A stretch of 64,000 nucleotides of DNA from Sphingopyxis sp. USTB-05 (GCF_023822045.1 NZ_CP084712.1:3162001-3226000), one strand, 5' to 3'; shown: positions 8,173 to 18,584, numbered from the stretch's first letter. Program-made: numbers and translations. Notes: generated by a model not told the origin, from the sequence alone.

Positions 8173-9675
8173 TTACTTACCCGGCCACTGCTTCGTATCG
8201 GCGAACGCCCGGCCCAGCGCGACATGCAGATCGGCATCCTCCGCCGCACCGCCAAGCGGGATCTTGTCCGAGAAATTGTCGGCGGCACTGTGATAGTCGC
8301 TGCCAAGAAAAGCTTCGAGCAGCTTCATGTCCGAGAAGCTGCCGCCGACCATCAGCGACGTCACGCCCTTTGCACCCAGCGCCCAGCCGTCCTGCCGCTG
8401 GATGAAGGCATCGGCCTCGCCATCCTCGTCGAGCTTGCGGCCGAGCTTCGTCGCGGTCTCGCGCACAACAGCGTCATAGGCGGGCTTGCCGCGTCCGATC
8501 GTCGCCACCGGGGTGCCGCGCGGGGAGATGGCGATCGTATCGATGTTGAGCGCGACCGTGATGTCGGACAGCGGCACGACCGGATGATCGGCAAAATAAT
8601 GTGCGCCAAGCAGACCCTTTTCCTCTGCTGTCGTCGCCATGAAATAGATGTCGCGGTCGGGGCGAGCGCCCGAACCCAGGCGCTTTGCCACCTCGATCAG
8701 CACCGCGATACCGCTCGCATTGTCGACCGCGCCGTTACAGATACGATCAGCGGCGCCTTCGGGCTCGCAAATGCCGAGGTGGTCCCAGTGCCCCAGAAAC
8801 AGGATCGCCTTACCATCGGGCTTGGCGCCGGGAAGCTTTGCGATGATATTGTTGCTGGCAAAGGCTCGTGAGGTCGATTGCGCCTTCATGCTGGCGGTCA
8901 CCGGCAGCGCCGCGCCCTTATAGTCAGGCGATTTCGCCGCCTCTCGCAGTCCATCGCCATCCTGCCCTGCCTTTTTCAGCAAGGCATCAGCCGCCTCGAT
9001 CGACAGGAAGCCGCTGATCGGTGCGCCCGGCTTGGCGCTCGCGAGCCGTACCGACTTGGCGCCCGCGCTTTCGCGCAGTTCCGTCCACGGCACCGCATCG
9101 GTCGCGATCACCAGCACCGCCGAGGCACCCGCATCGGCAAGCATCTGGCGCCGCTCGCGATAGCGCGGCAGCTTGTCGCCGAAGGGCGCATTGTCGAACA
9201 GCATGATCGCGAGCTTGCCCTTGACGTCGGTATTGACCTTGCCCGCGCCATCGAGGCCATAGCCGACGAAGACGGCGGGAAGATCGTCAAAGGAGGCCGA
9301 CGCATCGCGGCTGCTCAGGATAATCCCGTCATTCCCCAGCGCGAAGTCGCGGCCGTTGACCTTGAATTTCGCAGAGCCGCCAAGCGCCTGCGTTTCGACG
9401 AAGGGTACCGGCTGGAGCCAGGGTGTCGCGCTGCCCGGAACAGCTTCGAGCCCGGCCTTCGCCCATTCGCCGACGATATAGGCGATCGTGCGATCTTCTC
9501 CCTCGGTTCCCGGCGCACGGCCTTCGAACGCATCGCTCGCGAGGACCTTGATATGGTCGGCAAGCTCGGCCTCGGTAATCGGGGCGTCGCCCTTGGCGGG
9601 CGCGGCCGAGCAGGCGGGAGCGAAAGCGGCAAGGGCGATGGCCGCGACGGCGGCGTGGAAACGGGTGGTTTTCAT
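8173..9675 (-). CDS. M28-family zinc metallopeptidase, exported
   Basis: 500 residues. It has a signal peptide (MKTTRFHAAVAAIALAAF), a PA-type insert region, and an M28 catalytic domain with zinc and catalytic residues in LGHWDHLG, NGAVDNASG, TAEEKGLLGAHYF, NIDTIA and SDYHSAADNF. These enzymes are co-catalytic dizinc aminopeptidases acting in the periplasm or outside. The start is the ATG at 9675; the longer frame upstream only adds Arg-rich sequence before the signal peptide. It converges on aroG across the hairpin at 8122. Confidence 0.93.
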   Translation of the reverse strand: MKTTRFHAAVAAIALAAFAPACSAAPAKGDAPITEAELADHIKVLASDAFEGRAPGTEGEDRTIAYIVGEWAKAGLEAVPGSATPWLQPVPFVETQALGGSAKFKVNGRDFALGNDGIILSSRDASASFDDLPAVFVGYGLDGAGKVNTDVKGKLAIMLFDNAPFGDKLPRYRERRQMLADAGASAVLVIATDAVPWTELRESAGAKSVRLASAKPGAPISGFLSIEAADALLKKAGQDGDGLREAAKSPDYKGAALPVTASMKAQSTSRAFASNNIIAKLPGAKPDGKAILFLGHWDHLGICEPEGAADRICNGAVDNASGIAVLIEVAKRLGSGARPDRDIYFMATTAEEKGLLGAHYFADHPVVPLSDITVALNIDTIAISPRGTPVATIGRGKPAYDAVVRETATKLGRKLDEDGEADAFIQRQDGWALGAKGVTSLMVGGSFSDMKLLEAFLGSDYHSAADNFSDKIPLGGAAEDADLHVALGRAFADTKQWPGK

Positions 9676-9742
9676 GGCGCCGCCGCATGGCATTTCCGCC
9701 GCGGCGCGGCAAGGCGCGTTCGTCGAAAGACGAACGGCGGCG

Positions 9743-10555
9743 TCAACCCCGCCCCGCGCGCTCCAGCAATGCCTTGGCCGCTGCAACATGCATATCCTCG
9801 ATCATCCGCCCATCATGCCGCTGCGCCCCGCCCGTTGCCGCCGCGACCAGCGCTTCTGCGGCGGCGACCTCGCGTTCGGAGGGCGCGAACGCCATGTTGC
9901 ACGGATCGACCTGCAACGGATGGATCAGAGTCTTGCCGTCGAAACCGAACCGTCGGCCCTCAGCCACCTCGGCGGCGAAACCTGCGGCATCGTCGATCGC
10001 ATTATAAACGCCGTCGAAACACCATACGCCGCCGGCGCGCGCCGCCAGCACGATCGTCTGGATCGCGTGGCTCATCGCGCCGCGGTCCATTCCGTCGGGC
10101 AGTTTGAGTTCGTGCGCGAGATCGTTGAGCCCACCGATCAACCCCGTCACCACCCGGTCGGCCGCGATATCTCGCGCCGCATAGATCGCAGCGGGCGTCT
10201 CGATCATGGCAAAGACCGGCAGGCCCATGTCGCGGAGCGGGTCGAGGTCGGCTGGCACGTCGACTTTCGGCAGCACGACCGCATCGAGTGCAAGACCATA
10301 GAGCGCCGCAATATCGGCCTCCTGCTCATAGGCGCCGGTGGCGTTGACGCGCACCGCGACGCGCTTGCCGGGATATCCGGCCTCGACCGCGCGGCGCATC
10401 GCATCGCGTGCCTCGATCTTGCGGTCCGCCGGCACCGCGTCCTCGAGGTCGATGATCAGCATGTCGGCGGCGAGCGCGTGCGCCTTTTCGAGCGCGCGTG
10501 CGTTCGAACCGGGGACATAGAGCAGCGAGCGCGGCGGATAGTCACTTGGGGTCAT
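9743..10555 (-). CDS. HpcH/HpaI aldolase/citrate lyase family protein (CitE-like)
   Basis: 270 residues, a TIM-barrel CoA-ester lyase. Motifs are RSLLYVPGSNARALEKA, LIIDLEDAVP (Mg ligand region), RVNATG, VFAMIETPAAIY and GFDGKTLIHPLQ. These enzymes cleave or form malyl-, citramalyl- or related CoA esters; the substrate here cannot be read from sequence. No citD/citF partner is nearby, so it is not part of a citrate lyase complex. The start is the ATG at 10555, leaving an 83-bp gap to the divergent SPFH gene. Confidence 0.88.
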   Translation of the reverse strand: MTPSDYPPRSLLYVPGSNARALEKAHALAADMLIIDLEDAVPADRKIEARDAMRRAVEAGYPGKRVAVRVNATGAYEQEADIAALYGLALDAVVLPKVDVPADLDPLRDMGLPVFAMIETPAAIYAARDIAADRVVTGLIGGLNDLAHELKLPDGMDRGAMSHAIQTIVLAARAGGVWCFDGVYNAIDDAAGFAAEVAEGRRFGFDGKTLIHPLQVDPCNMAFAPSEREVAAAEALVAAATGGAQRHDGRMIEDMHVAAAKALLERAGRG

Positions 10556-10638
10556 GCGCTTTTCTGTGGCGCAAGGCGGCCATTGCCGCAATAAGGAAGC
10601 GGGTTTGCAAAGTCGCAATTTTGCAGAGGGGATGATCG

Positions 10639-11553
10639 ATGGAATTTGCGCTTGCACTGGTGGTTTTGGCTCTTGTGTTCCTGATCTGGGCGCTCACGCC
10701 CGTTCGTCAGGGCTATGCCTATACGATCGAACGCTTCGGCCGCTACACGCACACCGCGCAGCCTGGGCTCAACTTCATCATGCCGATCTTCGACCGTGTC
10801 GGGCGCAAAGTGAACATGATGGAGCAGGTGCTCGACATCCCGGGCCAGGAAATCATCACCAAGGACAATGCGATGGTCGCGGTCGACGGCGTCGTCTTCT
10901 TCCAGGTGCTCGACGCCGCGCGCGCCGCCTATGAGGTGAGCGACCTCTATCTCGCGATCATGAACCTTACGACCACGAACCTTCGCACCGTGATGGGTTC
11001 GATGGACCTCGACGAAACGCTGTCGAAGCGCGACGAGATCAACACCCGGCTACTCCACGTCGTCGACGACGCAACGACCCCATGGGGTGTCAAGATCACG
11101 CGCGTCGAGATCAAGGACATCCGCCCGCCCGCCGATATCTCGAACGCGATGGCACGGCAGATGAAGGCCGAGCGTGAAAAGCGCGCAAACATCCTCGAAG
11201 CCGAAGGCATGCGCGCCTCCGAAATCCTCCGCGCCGAGGGCGAGAAGCAGGGCCAGATCCTGCAGGCAGAGGGCCGCCGCGAAGCCGCTTTCCGCGACGC
11301 CGAAGCGCGCGAACGCGAAGCCGAGGCCGAAGCGAAGGCGACGCAGATGGTGTCCGACGCAATCGCCAGCGGCAATGCGCAGGCGATCAACTATTTCATC
11401 GCGCAGAAATATGTCGAGGCGGTAAGCCAGTTCGCAACCAGCCCGAATGCTAAGACGATCCTCTTCCCCGTCGAAGCAACGCAGCTCATCGGCACGCTCG
11501 GAGGGATCGGCGAACTCGCCAGGGATGCGCTCGAACGCAAGACGGGAGCCTGA
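10639..11553 (+). CDS. qmcA: SPFH/band 7 membrane protein (QmcA-like stomatin)
   Basis: 304 residues: an N-terminal membrane helix (about 3-20), then the SPFH domain ([33 protein letters not shown]), then a long charged helical region rich in Ala, Glu and Arg, predicted coiled coil (about 170-235), and a hydrophobic C-terminal patch. Such proteins oligomerise into membrane scaffolds. It is followed after 1 bp by an NfeD gene, the partner expected for this stomatin subgroup. Confidence 0.93.
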   Translation: MEFALALVVLALVFLIWALTPVRQGYAYTIERFGRYTHTAQPGLNFIMPIFDRVGRKVNMMEQVLDIPGQEIITKDNAMVAVDGVVFFQVLDAARAAYEVSDLYLAIMNLTTTNLRTVMGSMDLDETLSKRDEINTRLLHVVDDATTPWGVKITRVEIKDIRPPADISNAMARQMKAEREKRANILEAEGMRASEILRAEGEKQGQILQAEGRREAAFRDAEAREREAEAEAKATQMVSDAIASGNAQAINYFIAQKYVEAVSQFATSPNAKTILFPVEATQLIGTLGGIGELARDALERKTGA

Positions 11554-11554
11554 C

Positions 11555-12001
11555 ATGCCCGACTGGCTGACGAATATGGAACCGCACTGGGCGTGGCTTT
11601 CGCTCGGCGTGCTGCTCGCCGCCGCCGAGATCGTCGCGCCGGGCTTTTTCCTCATCTGGGTCGGCGCCGCGGCGGTCGTCACCGGCGTCGTCGCCTGGAT
11701 CGTCCCGCTCAGCATCCCGCTCCAGCTCGGCATCTTCGCCATATTGTCGTTCGTCGCGCTCTACGGCGGGCGCCGCTGGTTGAAGGCGAACCCGATCACG
11801 ACGACCGACCCGCACCTCAACCAGCGCGGTGGCCGCCTGATCGGCGAAGTGCTGACGGTGACCAAGGCGATCGAGGACGGCCGCGGCCGGGCCAAGGTCG
11901 GCGACGGCGAATGGCCGGTGCGCGGGCCCGACGTTGCCGAAGGCGCGAAGGTGCGCGTTGTCAGCGCCGACGGCGGCGTGCTGGTGGTCGAGGTGGCCTA
12001 G
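11555..12001 (+). CDS. NfeD family protein
   Basis: 148 residues: about three closely spaced hydrophobic segments (roughly 13-85, including FFLIWVGAAAVVTGVVAWIV), then a small OB-like soluble domain (NQRGGRLIGEVLTVTKAIEDGRGR and following). This short form lacks the ClpP-like protease domain of long NfeD proteins. Short NfeD proteins pair with SPFH proteins as membrane scaffolds, which matches the upstream gene. Its TAG overlaps the stop codon of the convergent acetyltransferase gene. Confidence 0.92.
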   Translation: MPDWLTNMEPHWAWLSLGVLLAAAEIVAPGFFLIWVGAAAVVTGVVAWIVPLSIPLQLGIFAILSFVALYGGRRWLKANPITTTDPHLNQRGGRLIGEVLTVTKAIEDGRGRAKVGDGEWPVRGPDVAEGAKVRVVSADGGVLVVEVA

Positions 12002-12528
12002 CCGCCCTTCGACCGCGAATAGATTGCGACGACATGGCCTAGCGCATCGCTCTCGCCGATCCGGCGGAAACCGAGCTTCGCCGACACGCGCTCGGACGCG
12101 TCATTGCCCGGATCGATGATGCAGCGCACCTCGGCCTCATCCAGATGTTCGTCGGCCCAGCCTAGCGCCGCGCGCATCGCCTCGGTCGCATAGCCCGCGC
12201 CCCAATGGTCGGCGTCGAACGCCCATCCCGCTTCGGGAACCCCCTCCAGCTCGGGGATGCCGCGGCAAAAATAGCTTAGGCCGCCCATTCCGACCAGCGC
12301 GTCGCTCGCCCGGTCGGCGAACACCCAATAGCCAAAGCCCATCACCGGCCACAGCCCCGCCGAGCTCAGGAACTTGCCCCAGCTGACGTCGGGTGCGCGC
12401 GGTTCACCGCCGATGAAGCGCGTGACGCGTTCGTCGGCCCACATCGCGATATGGACGTCCTTGTCGGACAGGCGCCCCGGGCGCAGGCGCAAACGGTCGG
12501 TTTCGATGACGGGAGGCGATGTATACAT
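11998..12528 (-). CDS. GNAT N-acetyltransferase, RimJ/RimL type
   Basis: 176 residues. The opening ETDRLRLRPGRLSDKD and the acetyl-CoA-binding strand and loop (DADHWGAGYATEAMRAALGWADEHL), then NDASERVSAKLGFRRIGE, are typical of acetyltransferase_3/RimJ-like enzymes. Family members acetylate protein N-termini or small amines; the substrate is unknown here. The gene converges with nfeD and their stop codons overlap by 3 bases. Confidence 0.9.
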   Translation of the reverse strand: MYTSPPVIETDRLRLRPGRLSDKDVHIAMWADERVTRFIGGEPRAPDVSWGKFLSSAGLWPVMGFGYWVFADRASDALVGMGGLSYFCRGIPELEGVPEAGWAFDADHWGAGYATEAMRAALGWADEHLDEAEVRCIIDPGNDASERVSAKLGFRRIGESDALGHVVAIYSRSKGG

Positions 12529-12559
12529 CGCCCCGATGTGCCGAACCGGCGCGGGCCGG

Positions 12560-13120
12560 TCAATCCGGGTTCAGATAATGGTCGAACAGGTCGTGCAGCA
12601 CGGCCTTGCCGTCGACCTGCTGCTTCGCGCGCATCACGCCGAGAGTGTCGACGCGCGTCAGCACGTCCACATGACGAAGCACGCCATGATATTGCGGCCG
12701 GTCGTTGAAATCGTGGAACAGGAAGATACAGTCGGGCTTGCAGTGGATGATCGACTGCAACAGGCAGGCGACACGAAAGCGGCCGTCGATAAACACCGCA
12801 TCGGGGCTGCCGCCCATGACGCGCCAGATATGCGTGTGATAGCGCGGCCAGTCGCGCAGCCGGTTTTCATCGACCGGATAACCCCATTCGCCCACGGGTC
12901 CGATGTCGACATGAACGGGGGTAAATTCCACCGCCTCGCGGGAGACCTCGGTGTGAACCCTGGTCAGCCAGTCGGTATCGCTGTCGACGCTGACGATGCG
13001 CTGCACCTGCCGCGCCGCCACCACGGTACTGCCGCCGCACCCGAATTCGAGCAAGGAAGCCAGCCCAGCGAGCTGCAGTTCGAACTGCACGACCTCGGCC
13101 GCGGTCATATGTGGTTGCAT
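12560..13120 (-). CDS. Class I SAM-dependent methyltransferase-like protein
   Basis: 186 residues from the ATG at 13120, which has GGAGGGG just upstream; a longer frame begins inside the neighbouring repeat. LLEFGCGGSTVVAA resembles the glycine-rich SAM loop (motif I). RIVSVDSDTDWL gives the acidic residue after strand 2, and SPDAVFIDGRFRVACLLQSI the strand-4 region with an IDGRFR motif found in glycosyl/methyltransferase-like proteins. FLFHDFNDRPQYHGVL follows. Substrate unknown, and catalytic activity is not assured. Confidence 0.72.
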   Translation of the reverse strand: MQPHMTAAEVVQFELQLAGLASLLEFGCGGSTVVAARQVQRIVSVDSDTDWLTRVHTEVSREAVEFTPVHVDIGPVGEWGYPVDENRLRDWPRYHTHIWRVMGGSPDAVFIDGRFRVACLLQSIIHCKPDCIFLFHDFNDRPQYHGVLRHVDVLTRVDTLGVMRAKQQVDGKAVLHDLFDHYLNPD

Positions 13121-13190
13121 GGTCCCCTCCACCGGTCGGAGGATATGGGAGGACGAACGCCGCGTCCAGCCTGCGTTGCCGGTCATGCCC

Positions 13191-13246
13191 GCGAAAGCGC
13201 GATCCAAAGGAGGGGAGAGAGAAACCGTCCCGGATCGCGCTTTCGC
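13191..13246. repeat. Inverted repeat with perfect 15-bp arms
   Basis: GCGAAAGCGCGATCC (13191-13205) and its exact reverse complement (13232-13246) flank a 26-base spacer, just past the stop of the PF10118 gene. Preceding GTCATGCCC relates it to the other palindromic families (compare 8122 and 48323). It could also end transcription of the minus-strand hydrolase gene. Confidence 0.75.
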
Positions 13247-13252
13247 AGGGGG

Positions 13253-14152
13253 TCAGGCTGCCGCGGCAGCCAGTTCGGGTTTAGACGAATGCGCCGGCAT
13301 GATCGCGTCGGCATAGTCGCTTTCATATTTCTGGATCAGCGACCGGTCGTCATGATTCCACGGGTGGAAGCCAGGCATGAAATAGGAAAGCCAAGGGAAG
13401 AAGCTCTTGCGCAACACGCCGGGCGTGCCGAGCAGATACCACCAGATGCGCGCCGTGACGCGCCAGCCGGTGAGGCCGTCCTGCCTAAGCAGCGCCTTCA
13501 TCCCCTTCACGCGCTTCGGCCAGAAGCGAGTGGTGACAAGGATCATCATCAGCGATTTCGCACGCCAGCGCCGGAAACGGCTCCAGTCCTTCGTCGCGTG
13601 AAGCCAGGTGTCGTAGGCGACACCCTTATGCTCGATTTCCTCGATCGCGTGCCATTTCCATAAGCTGGCCCACTCGGGCTCGGCGCCCGCATACATCTTG
13701 TCCTCGCGCAGCATCACCGCCGCCATCATGGCGGTATAATGTTCGAGCGCGATCGTCGCCATCAGGTTGACGATCTGCGGCCGCGTCTTGATGAGGTCGA
13801 GGACCTGGTTCACATCGGCTTCGAGTTCCGACAGGTCGTACCCCGCTTCCGCTGCCTTCTTGTTAAAGACGACATGCTCGCGGCTGTGGATCACTTCCTG
13901 CTGGGTAAAGGCCCGGATTTCGCGTGCCAGCTTGTCGGGCACACCATCGCGGTGCGCCTTCACCGCCTCGATGAACATCGCCTCGCCGCGCGGAAAAGTT
14001 ACCGACAGCGCGGTGTGGAATGCCGAGGCGATCGGGTCGCCGTTCAGCCACCAGCGGCCCTGCCGATCGTCACGGCCAAAGCGCATGTCGCGCGGAGTGA
14101 TCGACAGATCGGCGGGCGTCGGCGACTGGGAAATGCTGGACATATGGCTCAT
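13253..14152 (-). CDS. PF10118 putative metal-dependent hydrolase (ferritin-like fold)
   Basis: 299 residues. The Glu/His pattern of a di-metal four-helix bundle is visible: RGEAMFIEAVKAHRD, FTQQEVIHSREHVVFN, MATIALEHYTAMMAAV and WKWHAIEEIEHKGVAYD. The family is annotated as predicted metal-dependent hydrolase, but the E/EXXH spacing suggests a non-haem di-iron centre. It diverges from a TetR gene 47 bp away, and such hydrolase/TetR pairs are common, suggesting local repression. The C-terminal part includes a hydrophobic, Trp-rich stretch. Confidence 0.85.
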   Translation of the reverse strand: MSHMSSISQSPTPADLSITPRDMRFGRDDRQGRWWLNGDPIASAFHTALSVTFPRGEAMFIEAVKAHRDGVPDKLAREIRAFTQQEVIHSREHVVFNKKAAEAGYDLSELEADVNQVLDLIKTRPQIVNLMATIALEHYTAMMAAVMLREDKMYAGAEPEWASLWKWHAIEEIEHKGVAYDTWLHATKDWSRFRRWRAKSLMMILVTTRFWPKRVKGMKALLRQDGLTGWRVTARIWWYLLGTPGVLRKSFFPWLSYFMPGFHPWNHDDRSLIQKYESDYADAIMPAHSSKPELAAAAA

Positions 14153-14177
14153 ACCGTCGAAAAGGGGAGACGGGCCA

Positions 14178-14206
14178 GCAATAGGGTTTACTTACACACA
14201 TGTCAA
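14178..14206 (-). promoter_or_regulatory. Predicted promoter of the PF10118 hydrolase gene
   Basis: On the minus strand TTGACA (14206-14201) and TATTGC (14183-14178) are 17 bp apart. The -35 hexamer overlaps the start codon of the divergent tetR gene (ATG 14200-14202). TetR bound in the 47-bp gap would cover both genes' control regions. By-eye prediction. Confidence 0.5.
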
Positions 14207-14814
14207 TAGTGAAGAAGCGTTTGAGTCCCGAGGAAAGCCGTTCGGCGGCGCTCGAGGCTGCACGCCAGATTTTGGTCGAAACGGGGCCTGCGGCGGTGAC
14301 GCTGAAGGCCGTCGCGGCGCGGATCGACCGCACCCACGCGAACCTGCTCCATCATTTCGGTAGCGCCGCGGGGCTGCAAAAGGCCCTAGCCGCCTATCAG
14401 GCCGAAACCGTATGCGCGACGATCGGCAAGAAAATGGCCGAATCGGCGCCCGGCGACCGTAATGTGCGCGAGATCGTCGACCTCGCCTTCGACGCCTTCA
14501 ATGAGGGCGGCGCGGGCGCTCTCGCGACATGGATGGCGGCGACGGGCAATGATGATGCGCTCGACCCGATCGTCGATGCGATCCACCGGCTGATCGACGG
14601 CATGGCGCCCGATGCGCATGAAAAGAGGCTGATGCATGAGGATACGCTTGCACTGGTGCTCATGGCGCTCGGCGATGCGCAGCTTGGCGGGCCGATGGCC
14701 GAGGCACTCGATCTGCCGCGCGACACCTCGCGCGTGCTGGCGACCGAGCTCATCACGGGGCGGATCGCAAAGTTCTGGGCCGAGCATGGCGGCAAGCCTG
14801 GCGCTGAGGGGTAG
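14200..14814 (+). CDS. TetR-family transcriptional regulator
   Basis: 204 residues. The N-terminal helix-turn-helix is seen in SRSAALEAARQILVETGPAAVTLKAVAARIDRTHANLLHHFGSAAGLQKAL (about residues 13-65), followed by a helical ligand-binding domain without recognisable ligand motifs. Divergent from, and likely repressing, the PF10118 gene. No Shine-Dalgarno precedes the ATG, so a GTG at 14209, three codons downstream, or a leaderless message is possible. Confidence 0.9.
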   Translation: MSIVKKRLSPEESRSAALEAARQILVETGPAAVTLKAVAARIDRTHANLLHHFGSAAGLQKALAAYQAETVCATIGKKMAESAPGDRNVREIVDLAFDAFNEGGAGALATWMAATGNDDALDPIVDAIHRLIDGMAPDAHEKRLMHEDTLALVLMALGDAQLGGPMAEALDLPRDTSRVLATELITGRIAKFWAEHGGKPGAEG

Positions 14815-16023
<1,209 letters not shown>

Positions 16024-16073
16024 GAACGAAACAATGCCGCTGTGAATTTCATGCGGAACAACAAGGATTTCGC

Positions 16074-16868
16074 ATGACCGATCGCAGCAAGTTTCCCGCC
16101 CTGTTCCTCACTGCACTCGCACTGGCAGCCATGCCGGCGCACGCACAGGAGGGCGATGGCGGCGGAGAAAAGCGCACGCGTATCATCCTCGGACCGCAGC
16201 TTTCGCCGTCATGGCCCGGCGCGGACAAGTTCAGTGTCGGCCCCTATATCGACGTCTCGCGTACCCGCGACGCCGAATTTGCGTTCGAGGCGCCCGACGA
16301 GAGCTTCGGTTCGCCACTGGTCCGTTCGGGCAATTTCGCCTTTGGTCCGGCGTTCGGCTTCATCGGCAAGCGCAAGGCATCCGACATCGGCGCCGATCTG
16401 CCCAAGGTTGGCCTGTCGGTCGAGGCCGGCGCGTTCGGTCAGGTCCATTTGACCCCCGAACTCCGCCTCCGTCTCGAAGGGCGCAAGGGGCTGAGCGGCC
16501 ACAAGGGCTGGACCGGCGAAATCAGCGCCGACTATGTCGCGCGGCAGGGCGACGACTGGCTCTTTTCGATCGGTCCGCGCGTGACGCTGGGCGATGCGAA
16601 ATATACGCGCGCCTATTTCGGGGTCACGCCCGCTGCGGCGCTCACTTCGGGCCTGCCCGCCTATGATCCGGGTGGCGGCGTCCAGTCGGTCGGTGTGACC
16701 GCCGGCTATCACCGAATGTTTGGGAAGAATTGGGGCATCGCCGTCTATGGCCGCTACGACCGGCTTGTCGGCGACGCGGCGGACTCGCCCGTCACGCGCC
16801 AACTCGGCTCGCGCAGCCAGCCCTCCGGGGGAATCGCGCTCAGCTATACCTTCGGCGGTAACCGCTAA
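16074..16868 (+). CDS. MipA/OmpV family outer-membrane protein
   Basis: 264 residues: a signal peptide with cleavage after AHA (MPAHAQEG), then alternating aromatic beta-strand sequence (IILGPQLSPSWPGADKFSVG, GLSVEAGAFGQVHL) ending in GGIALSYTFGGNR, compatible with a beta-barrel. MipA in E. coli scaffolds murein enzymes; OmpV proteins may act as porins. The role is inferred from family only. It is followed by a GC-rich hairpin shared with the convergent OmpA gene. Confidence 0.85.
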   Translation: MTDRSKFPALFLTALALAAMPAHAQEGDGGGEKRTRIILGPQLSPSWPGADKFSVGPYIDVSRTRDAEFAFEAPDESFGSPLVRSGNFAFGPAFGFIGKRKASDIGADLPKVGLSVEAGAFGQVHLTPELRLRLEGRKGLSGHKGWTGEISADYVARQGDDWLFSIGPRVTLGDAKYTRAYFGVTPAAALTSGLPAYDPGGGVQSVGVTAGYHRMFGKNWGIAVYGRYDRLVGDAADSPVTRQLGSRSQPSGGIALSYTFGGNR

Positions 16869-16879
16869 GTCGGTTTGCC

Positions 16880-16900
16880 GGGGTGGGCGCCGCCCACCCC
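16880..16900. terminator. Hairpin between convergent mipA-like and ompA-like genes
   Basis: GGGGTGGGCG and CGCCCACCCC form a perfect 10-bp stem around one central base, 12 bp after the MipA stop. There is no T-run on either strand, so it may be a weak bidirectional terminator or an mRNA 3'-end stabiliser. Confidence 0.55.
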
Positions 16901-16907
16901 GAACATC

Positions 16908-17795
16908 TTACAGACCGTCGAGGCCCTTGCTCACCAGAATATTCACCGCAACGCGGCGATTCTGGGCCTTGCCCTCGGGCGTTGTGTTATCGGCCGCCGG
17001 GTCGGCTTCGGCCATCCCGGTGGGGGTCAGCATGCGATAGGGCTTCCAGCCGCACGCCTGCTGAAGGTGATTGACGACGCGGCTGGCGCGCTTTTCGCTG
17101 AGTTCCTGGTTGAACTCCTGGCTTCCCGTCGAATCGGTGTAGCCGACGACGAGCAACAGTGCGTTGTCCATCCCGTTCGCCTGATTGGCCGCGGTGCACA
17201 GATCGGCCTTCGCCTGTTCGGACAATACCGCCTTGCCGGTGTCGAAGTTCACGTTGGTCGTGCCCTTGACATTATACTGATCGATATCGCCCACGCGGCT
17301 GCGTAGCGCATCGGTCGCAGCCGTCTGTTCGGCAAAGCGCTGGTCGGTGCCCGTGCGGATCATCGACGCAGTCCGAAGATCCTTGTTCTTCAGCGAGACC
17401 TGGCTCGCCGCGAGGCCGCCGCTCCACTGAAGCGTATCGACCGTCACCGGCAGACCGTTGAGCAACGAATCTGCCGCCAGCTTGCTGCTGGCAAGACCAA
17501 GGAAACCGCCGCTGCCCTTTACGCGGGTTTCAGGAATGATCGAGAGGATCGTGTTGTTGCCATCAGCGGTCGTGACCTGAATCCGGCCTTCACTGCGCGC
17601 CGAGATAATACCTTCAACCTTGGGGCCCTTGGTCATCTCCGACGCAGGGGGAATCTGGGCAGTTACGGTCGCCATGACATCGCCACCCGACGCGTCCTGC
17701 GGTTCCTGCGACTGCGCGGCTACCCCCATTGTGGCGGTTCCTGCCAGCATGGCCAGCATCAGCAAAATTTTCGGACTCTTGGAAACGGCGCCCAT
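16908..17795 (-). CDS. OmpA family protein
   Basis: 295 residues: a signal peptide (ILLMLAMLAGTATMGVAAQ), a middle domain with a BON/OB-like pattern (KVEGIISARSEGRIQVTTAD), then the OmpA C-terminal peptidoglycan-binding domain with NVNFDTGKAVLSEQAK, GYTDSTGSQEFNQELSEKRA and NRRVAVNIL. The domain binds diaminopimelate in peptidoglycan and so links it to the wall from the periplasmic side. No N-terminal barrel is apparent. The 245-bp region upstream (17796-18040) holds a small ACGGCC/GGCCGT hairpin and no ORF I trust. Confidence 0.9.
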   Translation of the reverse strand: MGAVSKSPKILLMLAMLAGTATMGVAAQSQEPQDASGGDVMATVTAQIPPASEMTKGPKVEGIISARSEGRIQVTTADGNNTILSIIPETRVKGSGGFLGLASSKLAADSLLNGLPVTVDTLQWSGGLAASQVSLKNKDLRTASMIRTGTDQRFAEQTAATDALRSRVGDIDQYNVKGTTNVNFDTGKAVLSEQAKADLCTAANQANGMDNALLLVVGYTDSTGSQEFNQELSEKRASRVVNHLQQACGWKPYRMLTPTGMAEADPAADNTTPEGKAQNRRVAVNILVSKGLDGL

Positions 17796-18040
17796 ATACT
17801 TCTCCTTACAAAACTGCCGCCCACGCAGGTCGGCCCGCGTATTCGCGTGGTCCGTTCTGGGACAAGATTACTCGCGGCGAAGTCGAAAGTTGCGCAGACT
17901 ATCGGGCGCACGGCACGGACGGCCGATAAGGCCGTGTGTCAAAAGCGTAATTTTTTCGCCTGGAAATTTACGTAGGGATAAATTCCACGGCATTTGCTGG
18001 CTGGCAGTCGTCATTTTTCCAGGAGAAGTCTATGTTGCCG

Positions 18041-18475
18041 TCACCCTTCGAAACGAATTTTCACCGACGGCGCACTCCGATCATGCGCGCCATGATAGAC
18101 CGCCTCGATATTATTGCCGTCGGGGTCGAGCAGGAAGGCGGCGTAATAGCCGGGATGATAGGGCCGCTCGCCTGGCGCGCCATTGTCGCGGCCCCCCGCA
18201 CCGAGGCCCGCCTTGTGAAAATTGTCGACCGCGGCGCGGTCCGCCGCCTGAAACGCCAGATGATGCCGGCCGGTCAGTTGACCCAGCGCCGCCTGACTGT
18301 CTTTCGTCGATACGAATAACTCGTCCGCCCAGAAATAGTCCTCGGCCTCCCCGCCGATCGGTACACCCAGAACTTCGAAGATCGCACCGTAAAAGGCGCG
18401 GCTGGACTTCAGATCGGCGACCACCAGTTGAAGGTGGTCGATCAACCGGCCGCGGTGCAGCAATTGCGTTTCCAT
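18041..18475 (-). CDS. VOC family (glyoxalase/bleomycin-resistance-like) protein
   Basis: 144 residues from the ATG at 18475, preceded by GGAGA. Two beta-alpha-beta-beta-beta modules are seen in RLIDHLQLVVADLKSSRAFYGAIFEVLG and in GRHHLAFQAADRAAVDNFHKAGL through YYAAFLLDPDGNNIEAVYHG. Candidate metal ligands are His in DHLQLVV, His in HHLAF and Glu in IEAVYH. The substrate is unknown. It is transcribed away from the S41/MarR operon. Confidence 0.88.
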   Translation of the reverse strand: METQLLHRGRLIDHLQLVVADLKSSRAFYGAIFEVLGVPIGGEAEDYFWADELFVSTKDSQAALGQLTGRHHLAFQAADRAAVDNFHKAGLGAGGRDNGAPGERPYHPGYYAAFLLDPDGNNIEAVYHGAHDRSAPSVKIRFEG

Positions 18476-18584
18476 CGAGGTCTCCACTCGCGCCCGCACC
18501 GCATGTGGAAAACCACTCCGTCGGGCGATAGTTCCCCCGACACTCTCTGCCGTCGATTGATCGCAGGCTTGCGCCGATGAGAAT

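Noticed and set aside
9743..10555. Citrate lyase complex subunit
   Set aside because: No citD, citF or citC gene adjacent; stand-alone CitE-like lyases have other substrates.
17900..17960. Terminator or riboswitch upstream of the OmpA gene
   Set aside because: A short ACGGCC/GGCCGT hairpin is present, but the T-run is about 16 bases away and no further structure supports it.
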